Below, one piece after another: positions 1-9,934 of a DNA stretch of 21,012 nucleotides. The notes under the pieces were generated by a model. It saw only the letters and a list, made by a program, of their open reading frames with translations, ran no database searches and was not told where the DNA came from. Origin of the DNA: Pelargonium cotyledonis (Eukaryota > Streptophyta > Magnoliopsida > Geraniales > Geraniaceae); the NCBI GenBank assembly GCA_036897625.1, contig JAYMTA010001238.1, forward strand, positions 1 through 21,012, given 5' to 3'. How positions within the stretch are numbered: the first letter of the stretch is position 1; every line of letters begins with the position of its first letter. The position numbers were made by a program, and so were the translations under genes.

Positions 1-121
1 TTTGGAATTAAAAATGGGTCCCTTGGCGCCAAGGGTCCCTTTTTTAATTCCAAAAAAATTAAAGGGGGGCTAGAGCCAAGGGTCCCTTTTTAATTCCAAA
101 AAAAATTAAAAGGGGGCTAGA
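1..121. repeat. Palindrome plus 47-bp tandem repeat at window edge
   Basis: Positions 1-27 and 28-54 form an almost perfect palindrome centred on GGCGCC, with 25 of 27 positions pairing and no spacer. The right arm is also the start of a 47-bp unit (28-74) that is repeated directly at 75-121, differing only in A, T and G homopolymer lengths. Each unit runs from GCCAAGGGTCCC to GGGGGCTAGA. The structure starts at the first base, so it may continue outside the window. It could be the edge of a non-autonomous DNA element, but no family is recognised. Confidence 0.8.
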
Positions 122-480
122 TGACTAATTTTTCATTGATTTTGGCTAAATTTTCAAAAAAAAATTTCTATTAGGCTGAAAGCCCAAAAAAACCCTTCGC
201 CGAACTCTACCTAATAAAAATCAGCTCGTCCGCGTTCAATCAATATAATTCTTCATGATTAGTTTACACACCTAACCGAAACGAAAGTAAGAAAATTTAA
301 AGAGCGAAAAAGAAAAATCTAAGAAAAAAATTAGAGGAATCTGGAAAGTGCAGTCTAATACGACACTCCCAAAACATCATATCTCTATAATTTACTGTAT
401 AGTTATATTTTTAATATTGAATTAAACAAGGTCCTTCATTGAAATTTTAAAAGAATAAAAATAAAAATGATAATTAAAAA
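122..480. other. AT-rich intergenic stretch upstream of the E2 gene
   Basis: No open frame or homology is recognised here. The stretch is A/T-rich with short homopolymers. It probably contains the distal and core promoter of the downstream E2 gene, but no element beyond a weak TATA-like motif stands out. Confidence 0.5.
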
Positions 481-649
481 GCTTCCTCTATTATCTCCTT
501 GTCTCTCGCTCATTGATGTCCGAACCGTTTTGCTTCTCTCAGTTGCACAAGCAAGCTCTCCTCAATCTCCTTTTTCTCTGCTTCCAAACCATCCCAACAA
601 CACCACCAAATTTACCCACAATTTTTTTTTTTTTTTTTGAGAAATCACC
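386..649 (+). promoter_or_regulatory. Likely core promoter and 5' leader of the E2 gene
   Basis: A TATAATT motif lies at 386-392 and further AT-rich TATA-like sequence follows to about 415. From about 483 the sequence becomes strongly CT-rich (CTTCCTCT, CTCCTTGTCTCTC, CTCCTTTTTCTCTG), as plant pyrimidine patches and leaders often are. A run of 17 T at 622-638 ends 11 bases before the ATG at 650. The start context is ATCACCATGT. Which TATA-like motif is used and where transcription starts cannot be decided. The T run followed by GAG could in principle be an intron acceptor within the leader, although GAG is a poor acceptor. Confidence 0.3.
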
Positions 650-3600
650 ATGTCGTCCCCTAGCAAACGCAGAGAGATGGACCTCATGAAACTGTTAATT
701 CTCTCTTCAATTCGATTCTCTGCAATTTTCGATTTTTATTTGTTGTTGCTCAAGTTTGATCTTTTTGTTGTGCTGGGTTTTTTCTAGGATGATGAGTGAC
801 TATAAGGTGGAGACCATCAATGATAGCATGCAAGAATTTTATGTGGAGTTTCATGGACCCAGTGACAGTAAAATTCTTCAATACCCATATATCTGTTTCT
901 TATTATTAGTGTTTTTTCTTGAGATATTTGAGCTTGTTGGGATGATTGCTTTTTTGGGTACTTGACTTTTTTTCATTTTGTTTTGAGATTGAACCATGTT
1001 GACCATCTGTGGTCTGTAGATGATGATATGATGAATTTGTTTAATCCAAGAAACAGAAATTCTAAATCACATGATGTTTTCTCTTTGTGTGAACTGGATT
1101 TGGCTGATGTTTTTTTCTTTTCTGGTTCTGCTTTAATTTTCAGTGCAATTATTGGTTGCAATAGGCTAGCTCTCATCCTTCTTGTTTTATAGCTAGTTCA
1201 GTTTATTGTGATTTTTATGGGTTTTACCTTCAATCCAACATTTTTTCAAAGACAAATCTTAAATTCTTTTAGTCTTGGGACTGTGAAGACTACTAGGAGA
1301 TTGAGTTATTGGTTACTTGTTGTGAGTTGAATGACATGTTGATCATTGTATTTGTTATCAGCTATACAACAATTGTTGGATTGTTTCTTTTCTTTGTTCT
1401 TGTTCAAGTTCCTAGTTTCAGTTTTCTAATGATGGGTTATGGCAGGTCCTTATCATGGTGGAGTCTGGAGGATCAGGGTTGAGCTTCCAGATGCTTACCC
1501 TTACAAATCACCCTCAATTGGCTTTATTAATAAGATCTACCACCCAAATGTGGACGAGATGTGAGTTTATGTGAATTTTGATGCTCTGTATTTAGCTTTT
1601 TTTGCATTTTGTTCACACGTTCTTATCGTATTTCAGGTCAGGCTCAGTTTGTTTAGATGTAATCAATCAGACCTGGAGTCCTATGTTCGGTAAGGGAATT
1701 TATAAAAGAAATAAGTGTTGTAGTTAAAAACCTACATTGCCCAGTTTTAATAATTAGAGCTATTTGGTCTCACACTCATTTTCCAGATCTGGTAAATGTA
1801 TTTGAAGTATTTCTACCGCAACTTCTACTGTATCCCAACCCATCCGACCCGTTGAATGGAGAGGCTGCAGCTATGATGATGCGTGACCGAGCTGCTTACG
1901 AACAAAGAGTTAAAGGTACTCTCTCTAATATCCATATTTAAAAAAATTATAACATCCTGTGTATGCATTTCATATGATGAGTGTAGTTGCTTATTTTCAT
2001 CCTATAAATGTGTGTCATATTAGTGCAACAAAAGGGTTTTATATGCGTGCAGGCATTTCCTTGATTCATCTGTCCAACATTGTTGAATCCTTATCTAGAA
2101 CGTTGTACACGTTAATAATTTAGTAGAGCTTGTGTTAATGTAGACTATATTCAATGATTAAAACCAGGATCGGTCTTTCTTCATGGAAATGCTATATCTT
2201 TCTTTGATCTTGTGTTTCTCTTCTAGTGTTCTTTTTATGTTACGAAAGAGATCCCAATAAAACCAGGATACATTACTGTTGAAAATGGGTTTGTCGTACA
2301 TATATGCCTCCAGTCTCTGTATAGCTATTGTACCTACCTAGAGTCGATGTCACTTTAGATATTGTATTTCAGTTGAGAGGCCTGAGCACAAGAGAACAAA
2401 TCTTATGCTGGGAGCCTATTGGGGCTTTAAGTGAGTGCTTGTTCTTTGTTTCCTTACTCAGACTAATATGCACATCCACAAATTGTTGTTGAAGGACATC
2501 TTACGAAGATGCAGTGTACACACTAGTTGTGAAAGTGGACATGTTTACCTGTCAGCTCAGCAGGGAATATTGTCAAGATAAACCTTCAATGATGATTTAA
2601 ATCAATGGCAATATCAGGACTTACATCATATTGGTATTATGATGTTTGCTTTCTCCCTATCAAAAGGGTGATGCCACTGAGGCAGAATCTTTACACACAC
2701 TTTGGAGAATATGGGAAATCAATAGGTGACCTATAGTTAAGTATAGAGTGGAAATTTCTATCGTTAGGTGACTTGTAATGTGGACTGCATTGGAGTTTGT
2801 TGTGTTCGACATAATGTAGGAGATGGAAATTGTGAGGTTGCGGCCCGTTTTCTTTTGTTGGAAGTTTAGTTTTGTCTTCCCGTGTTGCAAGTTTTGTTTT
2901 TTCTTCTCTTGTTGAAAGTTCTTTAGTGGTAGACTCTAATGCGCTTCAAGTCAGAAGTCATAAATACCAAGGGGAGGATAAAAAGCAGTGTTTCGATTTG
3001 ACTGATCTTTGATATTTTGAATCTTGCTGAACATGTCAGTATAGATTTTTGTTTTTTTAATAGTTCTGCGAATCAAATGACTTATGTGTCACACGTAGAG
3101 GGGTGGATAGACTTACAGGCTCCTGACGGGATTTCATATTTGTAATGTTTGATTTATAATTAATATTATGGGTTACTTTCAAAAAAGGAGGTGGAAACTG
3201 TTTGTTTTTCTTCATAATAGTTATCTCATAAATCATTAATATTATGGGTTACTTTCAAAAAAGGAGGTGGAAACTGTTTGTTTTTCTTCATAATAGTTAT
3301 CTCATTATGAGCTACTTCAGTACGACTAGTAACTTCAAATAACCCTACAAGTTTTTGTTTGAATCAAACATTGTGACGGGTGGATAGCGATGGCAATTGC
3401 TATAAACTAACAAAATTAAATGCACTTGAGTGAAAGGACAGACCTTGTATGCTCTATTTCAATAATCCCTTGAACATAACATGCTCATTTATGTTTGTCG
3501 TGGTTGAATGGTTTGTTTGAATGGTGTATTGTTCGTACTTGTGTTGCTATCCAGAGTTCTGCGAGAAATATGCAAAGCCAGAAGATATCGGAGCTGCTCC

Positions 3601-3691
3601 GGAAGAAAACTCGAGCGATGATGATGATGAGATGAGTGAAGACGAGTACGGTTCCAGTGACGATGGAGTAGCCGGCCACGCAGACCCGTAG
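650..3691 (+). CDS. UBC5: Ubiquitin-conjugating enzyme E2, UBC4/5/6 (UBE2H-like) class
   Basis: This E2 accepts activated ubiquitin from E1 on its catalytic cysteine and passes it to substrates, usually with an E3. Six exons join in frame: 650-693, 788-867, 1446-1560, 1637-1689, 1787-1915 and 3555-3691, all with GT-AG introns. The product is 185 residues, the usual length for this class. It begins [20 protein letters not shown]. The HPN motif is at residues 74-76 and the catalytic Cys at 85, in [15 protein letters not shown]. The acidic Asp/Glu/Ser-rich tail (about 157-178) ending in ADP is typical of the plant UBC4/5/6 and animal UBE2H group, whose members ubiquitinate histones in vitro. The start is fixed by the conserved MSSPSKRRE opening. 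The symbol is the closest Arabidopsis member from memory; UBC4, 5 and 6 are hard to separate. No break was seen. The 1639-bp last intron is unusually long for the gene. Confidence 0.95.
1916..3554 (+). other. Long last intron of the E2 gene
   Basis: This intron runs from GTACTC to TATCCAG and separates the end of the catalytic fold (VK, residues 139-140) from the exon encoding [11 protein letters not shown] and the acidic tail. It is AT-rich, with no supported gene on either strand. Inside are a perfect direct duplication (3159-3305) and a 58-nt segment with good splice signals at 2373-2430 that could act as a cryptic exon. Confidence 0.85.
3159..3305. repeat. Perfect 71-bp direct duplication, period 76
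   Basis: Positions 3159-3229 and 3235-3305 are identical over 71 bp and separated by 5 bp. The unit runs from ATTAATATTATGGG to GTTATCTCAT. Complete identity suggests a recent tandem duplication in the intron. It carries no recognisable element. Confidence 0.95.
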
Positions 3692-3890
3692 AAGATGATG
3701 GTCAAGTTCATCAACTGTGTATTAATTATGTGTACTGTACATATTGATTTTAGTTTCATGAATTGAATTCATATCCAAGAAGACAGATTCATATGATACA
3801 TTGGGTTGGGGAGGGATAAAATGGTCCCATGCCTCCATTTATTTAATGTTGCTGCATGTAAATAAATTGTAAACATTGGTTTCGTCTTGT
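3692..3890 (+). promoter_or_regulatory. E2 gene 3' UTR with poly(A) signal
   Basis: After the TAG stop at 3689-3691 the sequence is AT-rich. A canonical AATAAA lies at 3861-3866, about 170 nt downstream, and is followed by T-rich sequence (TTGGTTTCGTCTTGTGATTTTC). Cleavage would be expected about 15-30 nt beyond the signal. The end given is approximate. Confidence 0.55.
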
Positions 3891-4135
3891 GATTTTCTAG
3901 TTCTTTGGTCCTCACTTTCTTAATTACACGTAAACTTCAATACGGGACATAGCCACGTGGGTTGGCAACTTGCAGTGACCTTAAAGCTTTTCAGGTTGAA
4001 ACGTAATGACTTCTTTTTCTTATTTTATTTTTTATTTATTATTATTTTTGAAAGAACTTTTTCTTATTTGAAAACAAGAAAAAAGTATATTGCAATTATG
4101 ATTTTTGAGAAGTATACTTAAAAAAAGTTAAGTGT
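3891..4135. other. AT-rich intergenic spacer
   Basis: No gene or element is recognised. There is a T-rich tract around 4011-4050. The right end (4120-4139) resembles 5614-5633 and may be one copy of a target-site duplication for the adjoining retroposon relic. Confidence 0.5.
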
Positions 4136-4139
4136 ATTT

Positions 4140-5310
4140 TTTTTTAAGGAAAAGTAAACAAAGTTGTATTAATCATACTCAAGGCCTTAAGCCGAATCAG
4201 TAGACCCTAAACAACATAAGAATACATATCAGATACGGAAACAAAGCCTTAGTAAACTTACACGTCACTGTCCTTGCTAACCTATAAGTAAACGAGAACC
4301 GCTCGTTCTCAATCTTGGTATCTAGACTTAAACTAAAATCAAACAAATAAAACCAAAACTGGTCTAAACCAAACTAAGGAGACAGAAATCAAACAAAAAT
4401 AAACAAAAAAAACCATAACCTACGCAAATCCAAACTATTAGTCATAATATATGAATGGCACCCCGGATTCTACCAGGAACCCCAACATGGCTTTTTTACC
4501 ACCCAGTCTCCCAACACTAATTTGTCCAGGCGAGCCTTCTCATTCTGGCCCGCCGTGTCCGCATCTACCGCCACACCAACCATCCTCCTTCTCTTTCCCT
4601 CCATAAGCGCCTCCCCAGCTGCGTCCTCGGTTGCTCCCAAGGCTGCTTCCGTGATAGCTAGGGCCACCTCGATCGAAATCGGTGGTATCACATCCTCCTC
4701 ATCCTGTAACCATCGGGCTCCCATGCCCCATTGGATTGCGCCCCGATGCACGTAGCCACACTCCATAGGCGCCACTTTCGGATGCAGGATCAGTTCTTTA
4801 CACTTTGGGTCACTATACCCCATAATCCCACAGTAAAAACAAAAATGAGGCAGTTCCTCATACTTAAAAATTACCCATGACCACATCCCCCCCTGGCTTA
4901 ACCTTCCAACGTCTTTTGATAGGGACACAGACGTCCACCAAAACATGAACCCGTATATATGATGCTCAATTCCTCGTAAAGTTGAAAGGGTCCATTTCCA
5001 TATACCTTCCAATATAGTCCTCTATGCACTTACACACCCGCTCCGTACGAAACCCTTCAGACAGGTCGTGCAACTGAACCCACAAGCTTGTCTCATTCAG
5101 TTCTACTTTTGTCGGTATATCCCCGAGTTGCAATAATCTACACAGTAGCACATGGTTATCGAAGGTCCATGGACCTCCTTCAGTCACCCTCCTAGCATCT
5201 TGCTCATGGTAGAACTCAAAAATGAACCGTCGCTCCATGTGAAACATACGTTCATGCATCCATCTCCTCCATAGCCTTCATTTTCGCAAGCGGCTTCCAT
5301 AGACCCCGTA
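4140..5310 (-). pseudogene. LINE ORF1-like relic (DUF4283 plus CCHC-type zinc knuckle)
   Basis: Read on the minus strand, 5259-4890 encodes a DUF4283-like region: RRFIFEFYHEQDARRV, EGGPWTFDNHVLLCRL, then LWVQLHDL and YIGRYMEMDPFNFT. A second open stretch (about 4900-4470) carries FKYEELPHFCFYCGIMGY and SDPKC, the CX2CX4HX4C knuckle that follows DUF4283 in plant L1-type ORF1 proteins, but with Tyr in the His position. The main frame has a TGA just after FNFTRN (about 4966-4968), then continues with RVHVLVDVCVPIKR. It shifts near a run of seven C at 4887-4893. Similarity also fades upstream of 5260, where WKPLAKMKAMEEMD is readable in another frame. No ORF2 endonuclease or reverse transcriptase follows. 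An A-run (T-run on plus, about 4137-4145) at the 3' end fits retroposition. It is clearly non-functional. Confidence 0.75.
4146..4469 (-). other. 3' part of the LINE-like relic, non-coding
   Basis: This stretch lies between the stop of the zinc-knuckle frame (about 4470) and the minus-strand A-run near 4140. It has no supported coding sequence. It is probably the untranslated 3' end of the retroposed unit, with repeated CAAAC/AAACCAAA-like words on the plus strand. Confidence 0.4.
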
Positions 5311-5380
5311 GCCGCCGATCACTCTGACACCTGGTGCCACTGCTTCACACTCTTGCCTAGTCCAACACCTTGCTATTGTT

Positions 5381-5452
5381 GCTCACTTCCTCTACTTCGC
5401 TCCCTTGCCTTGCTCCCGTCACTCACTGCCTCTGCCTCGCTCCCTTGCCTTG
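5381..5452. repeat. Degenerate 40-bp tandem repeat
   Basis: Positions 5381-5412 and 5421-5452 match at most bases over 32 bp, each ending CGCTCCCTTGCCTTG, with a 40-bp period. The stretch is CT-rich and lies just upstream of the LINE-like relic on the minus strand. An open frame on plus across it is a composition effect. Confidence 0.7.
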
Positions 5453-5601
5453 TCGTTACTACCTTTAATTTTCTTTTCTCAAAACCCTAAAAACCTTCAC
5501 AAGCCATCGGCTAGAAGGACCGATGATTTATTGTTGCATATAGTGAATTTTTTTATTGAATTAATGAACATTTATTTTGATTTTTTTGACCGGTTTATTT
5601 T

Positions 5602-5810
5602 AAAAAAAAAAAAAAAAAAAGCTAAGTGAATTTGGCACCTGAAAACCTAAAGTGGTGTGATAATGTATATCTGAAGTGGTGTGATAATGTGGCACCTGAA
5701 AACCTGGTGCAACCAGTTGAATTGGTTAATTAAAATAAAAATGGTTTACATCGACTCAAATAAGATAAAATTTTAGTGATAAACTAAACTTTAAAAAAAA
5801 AAAAAAAAAA
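5602..5810. repeat. Two A-tracts flanking a nested short repeat
   Basis: There are 19 A at 5602-5620 and 18 A at 5793-5810. Between them GGCACCTGAAAACCT occurs at 5634-5648 and 5691-5705, and AAGTGGTGTGATAATGT at 5650-5666 and 5674-5690, giving an A-B-B-A order. The A-tracts may be tails of small retroposed copies inserted on the plus strand, but no SINE boxes are recognised. Confidence 0.75.
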
Positions 5811-6299
5811 GACGCCCAGGAGAGCATAATAATTTAACTCGAAATGTATATGTTATTAATCACAAGACCGAATAAATGTTTTTTTTTCTTTTGTCTATAT
5901 ACTGCACTGTGACGTTTATTCTAACAAATCACCGGCCATGATGTTGAAACACACGTGGACATCGCATATGTGTCCTAGCTGGCATCCAAATTGGATTTGG
6001 TGGGAACACTTGGCGTCGTGAAATGGATTAGAAATAAGATGACCCGTCTCAAAAATGTGAACAGTCAGTGGATGCAGATCGGGCTTGGCGAGTAGGATTC
6101 ATATTCATTTCAAACAGATGACAGAGCATCTATAAAGGGTCTAACTCCCTTAGATACTCTAGAACTCAAACATATGTACATATATGTGAGATCAACCCCT
6201 TAGCTTTAGGCTAAAAAAAAGAGGAAATTTCAATCAATTTCAAATATCGTACTATCAATGTGAGAAATATGTTATTTGTAATTATCTTGAATACTCTTT
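5811..6299. other. Intergenic stretch, possibly the outer end of the Copia relic
   Basis: No coding sequence is recognised. On the minus strand this lies just beyond the RNase H end of the Copia relic, where a purine tract and 3' LTR would be expected. A short purine-rich run is present, but no second LTR copy was found to compare, so an LTR cannot be assigned. Confidence 0.4.
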
Positions 6300-9200
6300 C
6301 TCTCAAGTTGGGGCATAAAGATTGGAAATGCCCAACCTGCCAAAGAGTTCATAAAAATGGTCGCGTCTGATAGCTTTCGTGAATATATATGCTAGTTGAT
6401 GTTTGCTGGAACTGGATCTAGGGACGAGGATAGACTTTTGCATTTTGTCCTCAAACAAAGTGGTAATCGATGTCGATGTGTTTAGTTCGTTCATAAAAAA
6501 CATGAGTAGAAGCAATTTGAATGACAACTTGATTATCACAGAATATAAAAAAAAATGGTGCACATTGTGAAACATGCATGTATGTCTTGCAACAATTGAC
6601 GCAACCAAATAATTTCGTGACCTGTAGAAGTAGTAGCTCGATACTCTTCCTCGGCTGAAGAATACAAGAAACTCCAAATTGTTGTTTTTCACGCCATGCA
6701 ATAGGATATGAGCCAAAAAAATATCATATAGTCGGTGGTGGACCGTCTAGTGGTGGGGCATCATGTCCAGTCTACATCACATTAAGCTTGCAAGGTCAAA
6801 AAAGAGTTTAATGGAGAGAAGAGCTTTTTCCCTAGGTTACCCTTAAGGTAGAGTAAAACTTGGAATGCGACATCAAAATGAGGTTGTCGAGGTGCATGCA
6901 TAAATTGACTCAGGATGTGAACAACGTAACTAATATCAGGTGAAGTGATAGTGAGGTAGAGTAATTGTCGAACAAGGCACCGATATTTTCCGGCATCATC
7001 ACAAGGTGATCTGCATTAGCTGAAAGATGATGTTGTTGCGGTAGAGGACATGAAGCTGATTTACAAGCTGTGAGACCACAATCTGCCAAGATGTCAAGGT
7101 TGCATTTTTGTTGTGTGATCGAGATCCCAGATGGGGAACGTCCTAACTCTATGCCCAAAATATATTTGAGTTTCCCGAGATTTTTGATGTTGAATAAGTT
7201 TTCGATGTATCGTTTAAGATTTTCAATACGTGCATCATTTGTTCCAGTGATAATAACATCATCTACATAAATGGGTATGGCGACGAATGATCCTCGAGCA
7301 GAGTATGTGAATAAGGAATGATAGGTGAATGATGAAACCCAATATGGCGAAGAGACGTAATGAACTTGTGCTACCAATTTCAAAAGGCTTGACGAATACC
7401 GTAAAGAGACTTATGAAGTTGACAAAAGCGATTCTCCCCCTGTTTAGAAAATCCTTGTATAATTTTCATATGCACTTTTTCAGTCAATTCTTCATGAAGA
7501 AATGCATTATTAACATCCAACTAACGGAGTGGCCAATTACGAAAAAAGTCCACTGCTAGTAGACAACAAGTTGTGACAAGATTTGTAACAAGTGCAAGAG
7601 TTTCATTTTAGTCGACCATTTCGATATGTGTGTATCCTTTAGCAACCAATTGAGATTTGTAGCGCTCAATACTCCCATCAGGTCGATATTTGACCTTATA
7701 TACCCAATTCGAATCAATATCCCTTTTTCCATGGGATAAAACCTCAAAACTCCAAGTCTTATTTGCCTCATGCATAATATTTTCTTTACTCATGGCTTCC
7801 CTCTAGTGTGCATATTTAACCGCATGTGAAAAACATTTAGGCTCATCAATTGCAGAGATGGCTGCTAAAAAAGCAATATGATCAAAACAATTTTTTTTGT
7901 GAGAAATTGAGTGAGAAATAGATATACCGTTGAGTTAACTAATGGAACGACAGGTTTCGTACTAAAGGCAGACGGAGCGAGGGGAAGGTGGCAAAATGTA
8001 ATCATAGCATGTCAATCTTTTAGAGTTGGGGTGATGTCATATGGAAAGAGATGAATTCACCTAGACTCTATCGCCAGGGTTCCTCAACTTCGTCGAACAA
8101 TGCGCGCACAAGTGAGAGAGGAGAATGGTTTGCCATTTGGACTAACTGTAGGCGGTTGTACAATGTCAAGACTTTTTAAAGCGTGTTCTTGACTAGAAGT
8201 GACATACTTTGGAGAATCATAAACAACATCATTTGAAAGTGCAAAGATAGGTGTTGTTGTGTTTGTTGTGTCTTCAACCTAAGTCATTGAAAATATATAC
8301 TCCCAAAATTGTACATCATGAGATACATATATTCTTTCAAACTCAAGATCGTATAGTCGATAACATTTCTGCCCATGCGGGTAGTTGACAAAAATTTCGG
8401 GACGAGAACGGGGAGCAAATTTGTCATGAATCTAATTATGAACATAACACAAGCATCTCAAAAACTCGTTGGTGACTCTAGACAAGTACTTTTTCAAGCA
8501 AAACTTCAAACGATGTCTTGTCCTTAAGAACGTTGAGTGGCGTCATGTTGATCAAATAGGCTGCGGTGAGAACACATTTTTCCCAAAAGAGGATAAGGAG
8601 ACCTGCTTAGAAGCGAATTGTTCGTGCAGCTTCAAACAAATGTTTGCGCTTGCGCTCCACCACGCCATTCTATTGGCGTCTTCTATGTGCAACTTGTTTG
8701 ATACTTCATTCCACAACAAGAGTAATATTTTAGTAGCTCATGATGTTTGAACATAAACAACCATATGTCCGCAGAATCTTTACATGTGATTCGAATTGTG
8801 TTTCCACTAATTTAAAGAATCGCAACATATAATCTTTTGTTTCTGATTTGAGCTTCATTAGAAAATTAAACCCAAGTTACACAACTATAATCATCATCAA
8901 TAGTTAAGAAATAATGACACTTGGAAAAAGATGGTGTGTGATACATACCCCAAATACCGCATTGTATTAATTCTAAACTATGAACATTTTTATTTGTGTG
9001 GATTGGAAAAGAAAGTCAGGTTTGTTTTGCCTTACAACTTGCATCATATAAAGGTGACCTTTTGTCGTTTGAGAAAGCTGGTAAATTTGGGACCAAAGAT
9101 AGACGACGAACATGCATGTGTCCCAAGTGTCGATGCCATAAGCTCGAATCACCATGTCGTTGTGCCAACAATGTCTTCCCTGCTTCCTTTGGCTCCAACT

Positions 9201-9400
9201 AAAAAAAGTCCATTACTCATCCTACCTATTCCAATCAGTTTTCTCGATGGTAAATTATGCATCACACAAATATTTGAATAAAAGATTACTAAACAGTTCA
9301 AGTCATTCATCAATTTGCTCACATACATTAAATTAAAGTAAAATTGTGTCACAGCTAGAACTTTCTCAAACGTAAGTTTGTTGTCAATTCACTAAAAGAA
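6300..9400 (-). mobile_element. Decayed Ty1/Copia LTR-retrotransposon relic (pol region)
   Basis: This is a fossil Copia element on the minus strand. The parts appear in Copia order from high to low coordinate: a GAG-pre-integrase region (about 9000-9395, with a WHRHLGH-like motif), an integrase core region (about 8350-9000), reverse transcriptase (about 6900-7800, with a YVDDVIITG motif and the KWVYKVK-like start), and RNase H (about 6303-6720, ending near an Ala-Pro-Thr terminus usual for the family). Gag, protease and the 5' LTR were not recognised, and no pair of LTRs was found. The reading frame is broken many times, so it is inactive and probably old. Age cannot be dated without LTRs. 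The order Gag-pre, integrase, RT, RNase H separates it from Gypsy elements. Confidence 0.9.
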
Positions 9401-9422
9401 ACTACGCAGAATGTGTTTTAGC

Positions 9423-9780
9423 AATTCGGGTGGAGGGATGGGCTTTTAGAGTTTGCTAGAGTTTAATATTGTATAGGTAGGTATGCAAGGTTGGAGACTT
9501 ATGGTGACTTCGGATTCTCTATTTGCAAGGTTGTTGAAGAGTCATTGTATCCCGAGATGCTCGTTCTTGGATGCTTCTATCGGGTCGAATCCAAATTACA
9601 CTTGGCGTCCGTTTTTAGCGGATCAGAGTACCTTATTGGGAATGGTGACTCGGTTTGGGCATTGCGTGATAGATGGTTGCTAGAGAAACAAGGGGTAGCA
9701 GCCATGGCAGTTGGGTGAGGTAGGCATGGGGATGGCGGTGGTATTACTCTGCCCCAAATGTGTTGACGGTAAATCGACGA
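9423..9780 (+). pseudogene. LINE reverse-transcriptase 3' fragment
   Basis: On the plus strand the sequence encodes the region just after the RT domain of plant L1-type LINEs. It starts with GGMGF-like sequence at about 9430, then QGWRLMVTSDSLFARLLKS (from 9486), SFLDASIGSNPNYTWRPFLA, and finally GNGDSVWALRDRWL in another frame. At least two frame changes are visible, one near 9470 and one near 9640. Only about 100 residues of the ORF2 protein are represented; endonuclease and RT catalytic parts are absent. It is on the opposite strand from the LINE ORF1-like relic at 4140-5310, so the two are not one element in place. The right edge is uncertain. Confidence 0.75.
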
Positions 9781-9934
9781 CTGATGTTCAAAGGAGTCTT
9801 GTCATTTTTCATTCTATTTCTTATAACTAGAACCATCCTAACCAACACAAAATGAGTGCAAACTCCAAATTAATTACAAGGGTTTCATCTATCCAAGTAT
9901 CTACCAGAAACAAAGATCCATTCTTGTCACAATG
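9781..9934. other. Spacer between LINE fragment and BRM 3' end
   Basis: AT-rich sequence with no recognised gene or element. It may include decayed LINE sequence on its left side. Confidence 0.4.

Noticed and set aside
356-364. TAATACGAC, like the core of a T7 phage promoter
   Set aside because: The match stops after nine bases and the context is plant nuclear DNA; it is chance.
756-965. Open frame starting upstream of E2 exon 2
   Set aside because: It is read-through of exon 2 (788-867) into both flanking introns; conserved splice sites and protein continuity show the real exon.
2660-2890. Minus-strand open frame in the E2 last intron
   Set aside because: No homology or coding character; low-complexity composition in an AT-rich intron.
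3061-3080. AATAGTTCTGCGA resembling the start of E2 exon 6
   Set aside because: Only about ten bases match and the similarity ends; likely chance, not a duplicated exon.
4522-4755. Plus-strand open frame over the LINE-like relic
   Set aside because: Antisense shadow of the minus-strand zinc-knuckle region.
5405-5629. Plus-strand open frame of 74 codons
   Set aside because: It comes from a CT-rich tandem repeat followed by an A-tract encoding poly-Lys; no recognisable protein.
6060-6299. A 3' LTR of the Copia relic
   Set aside because: The position fits, but no second copy was found upstream of the element, so the limits and identity cannot be supported.
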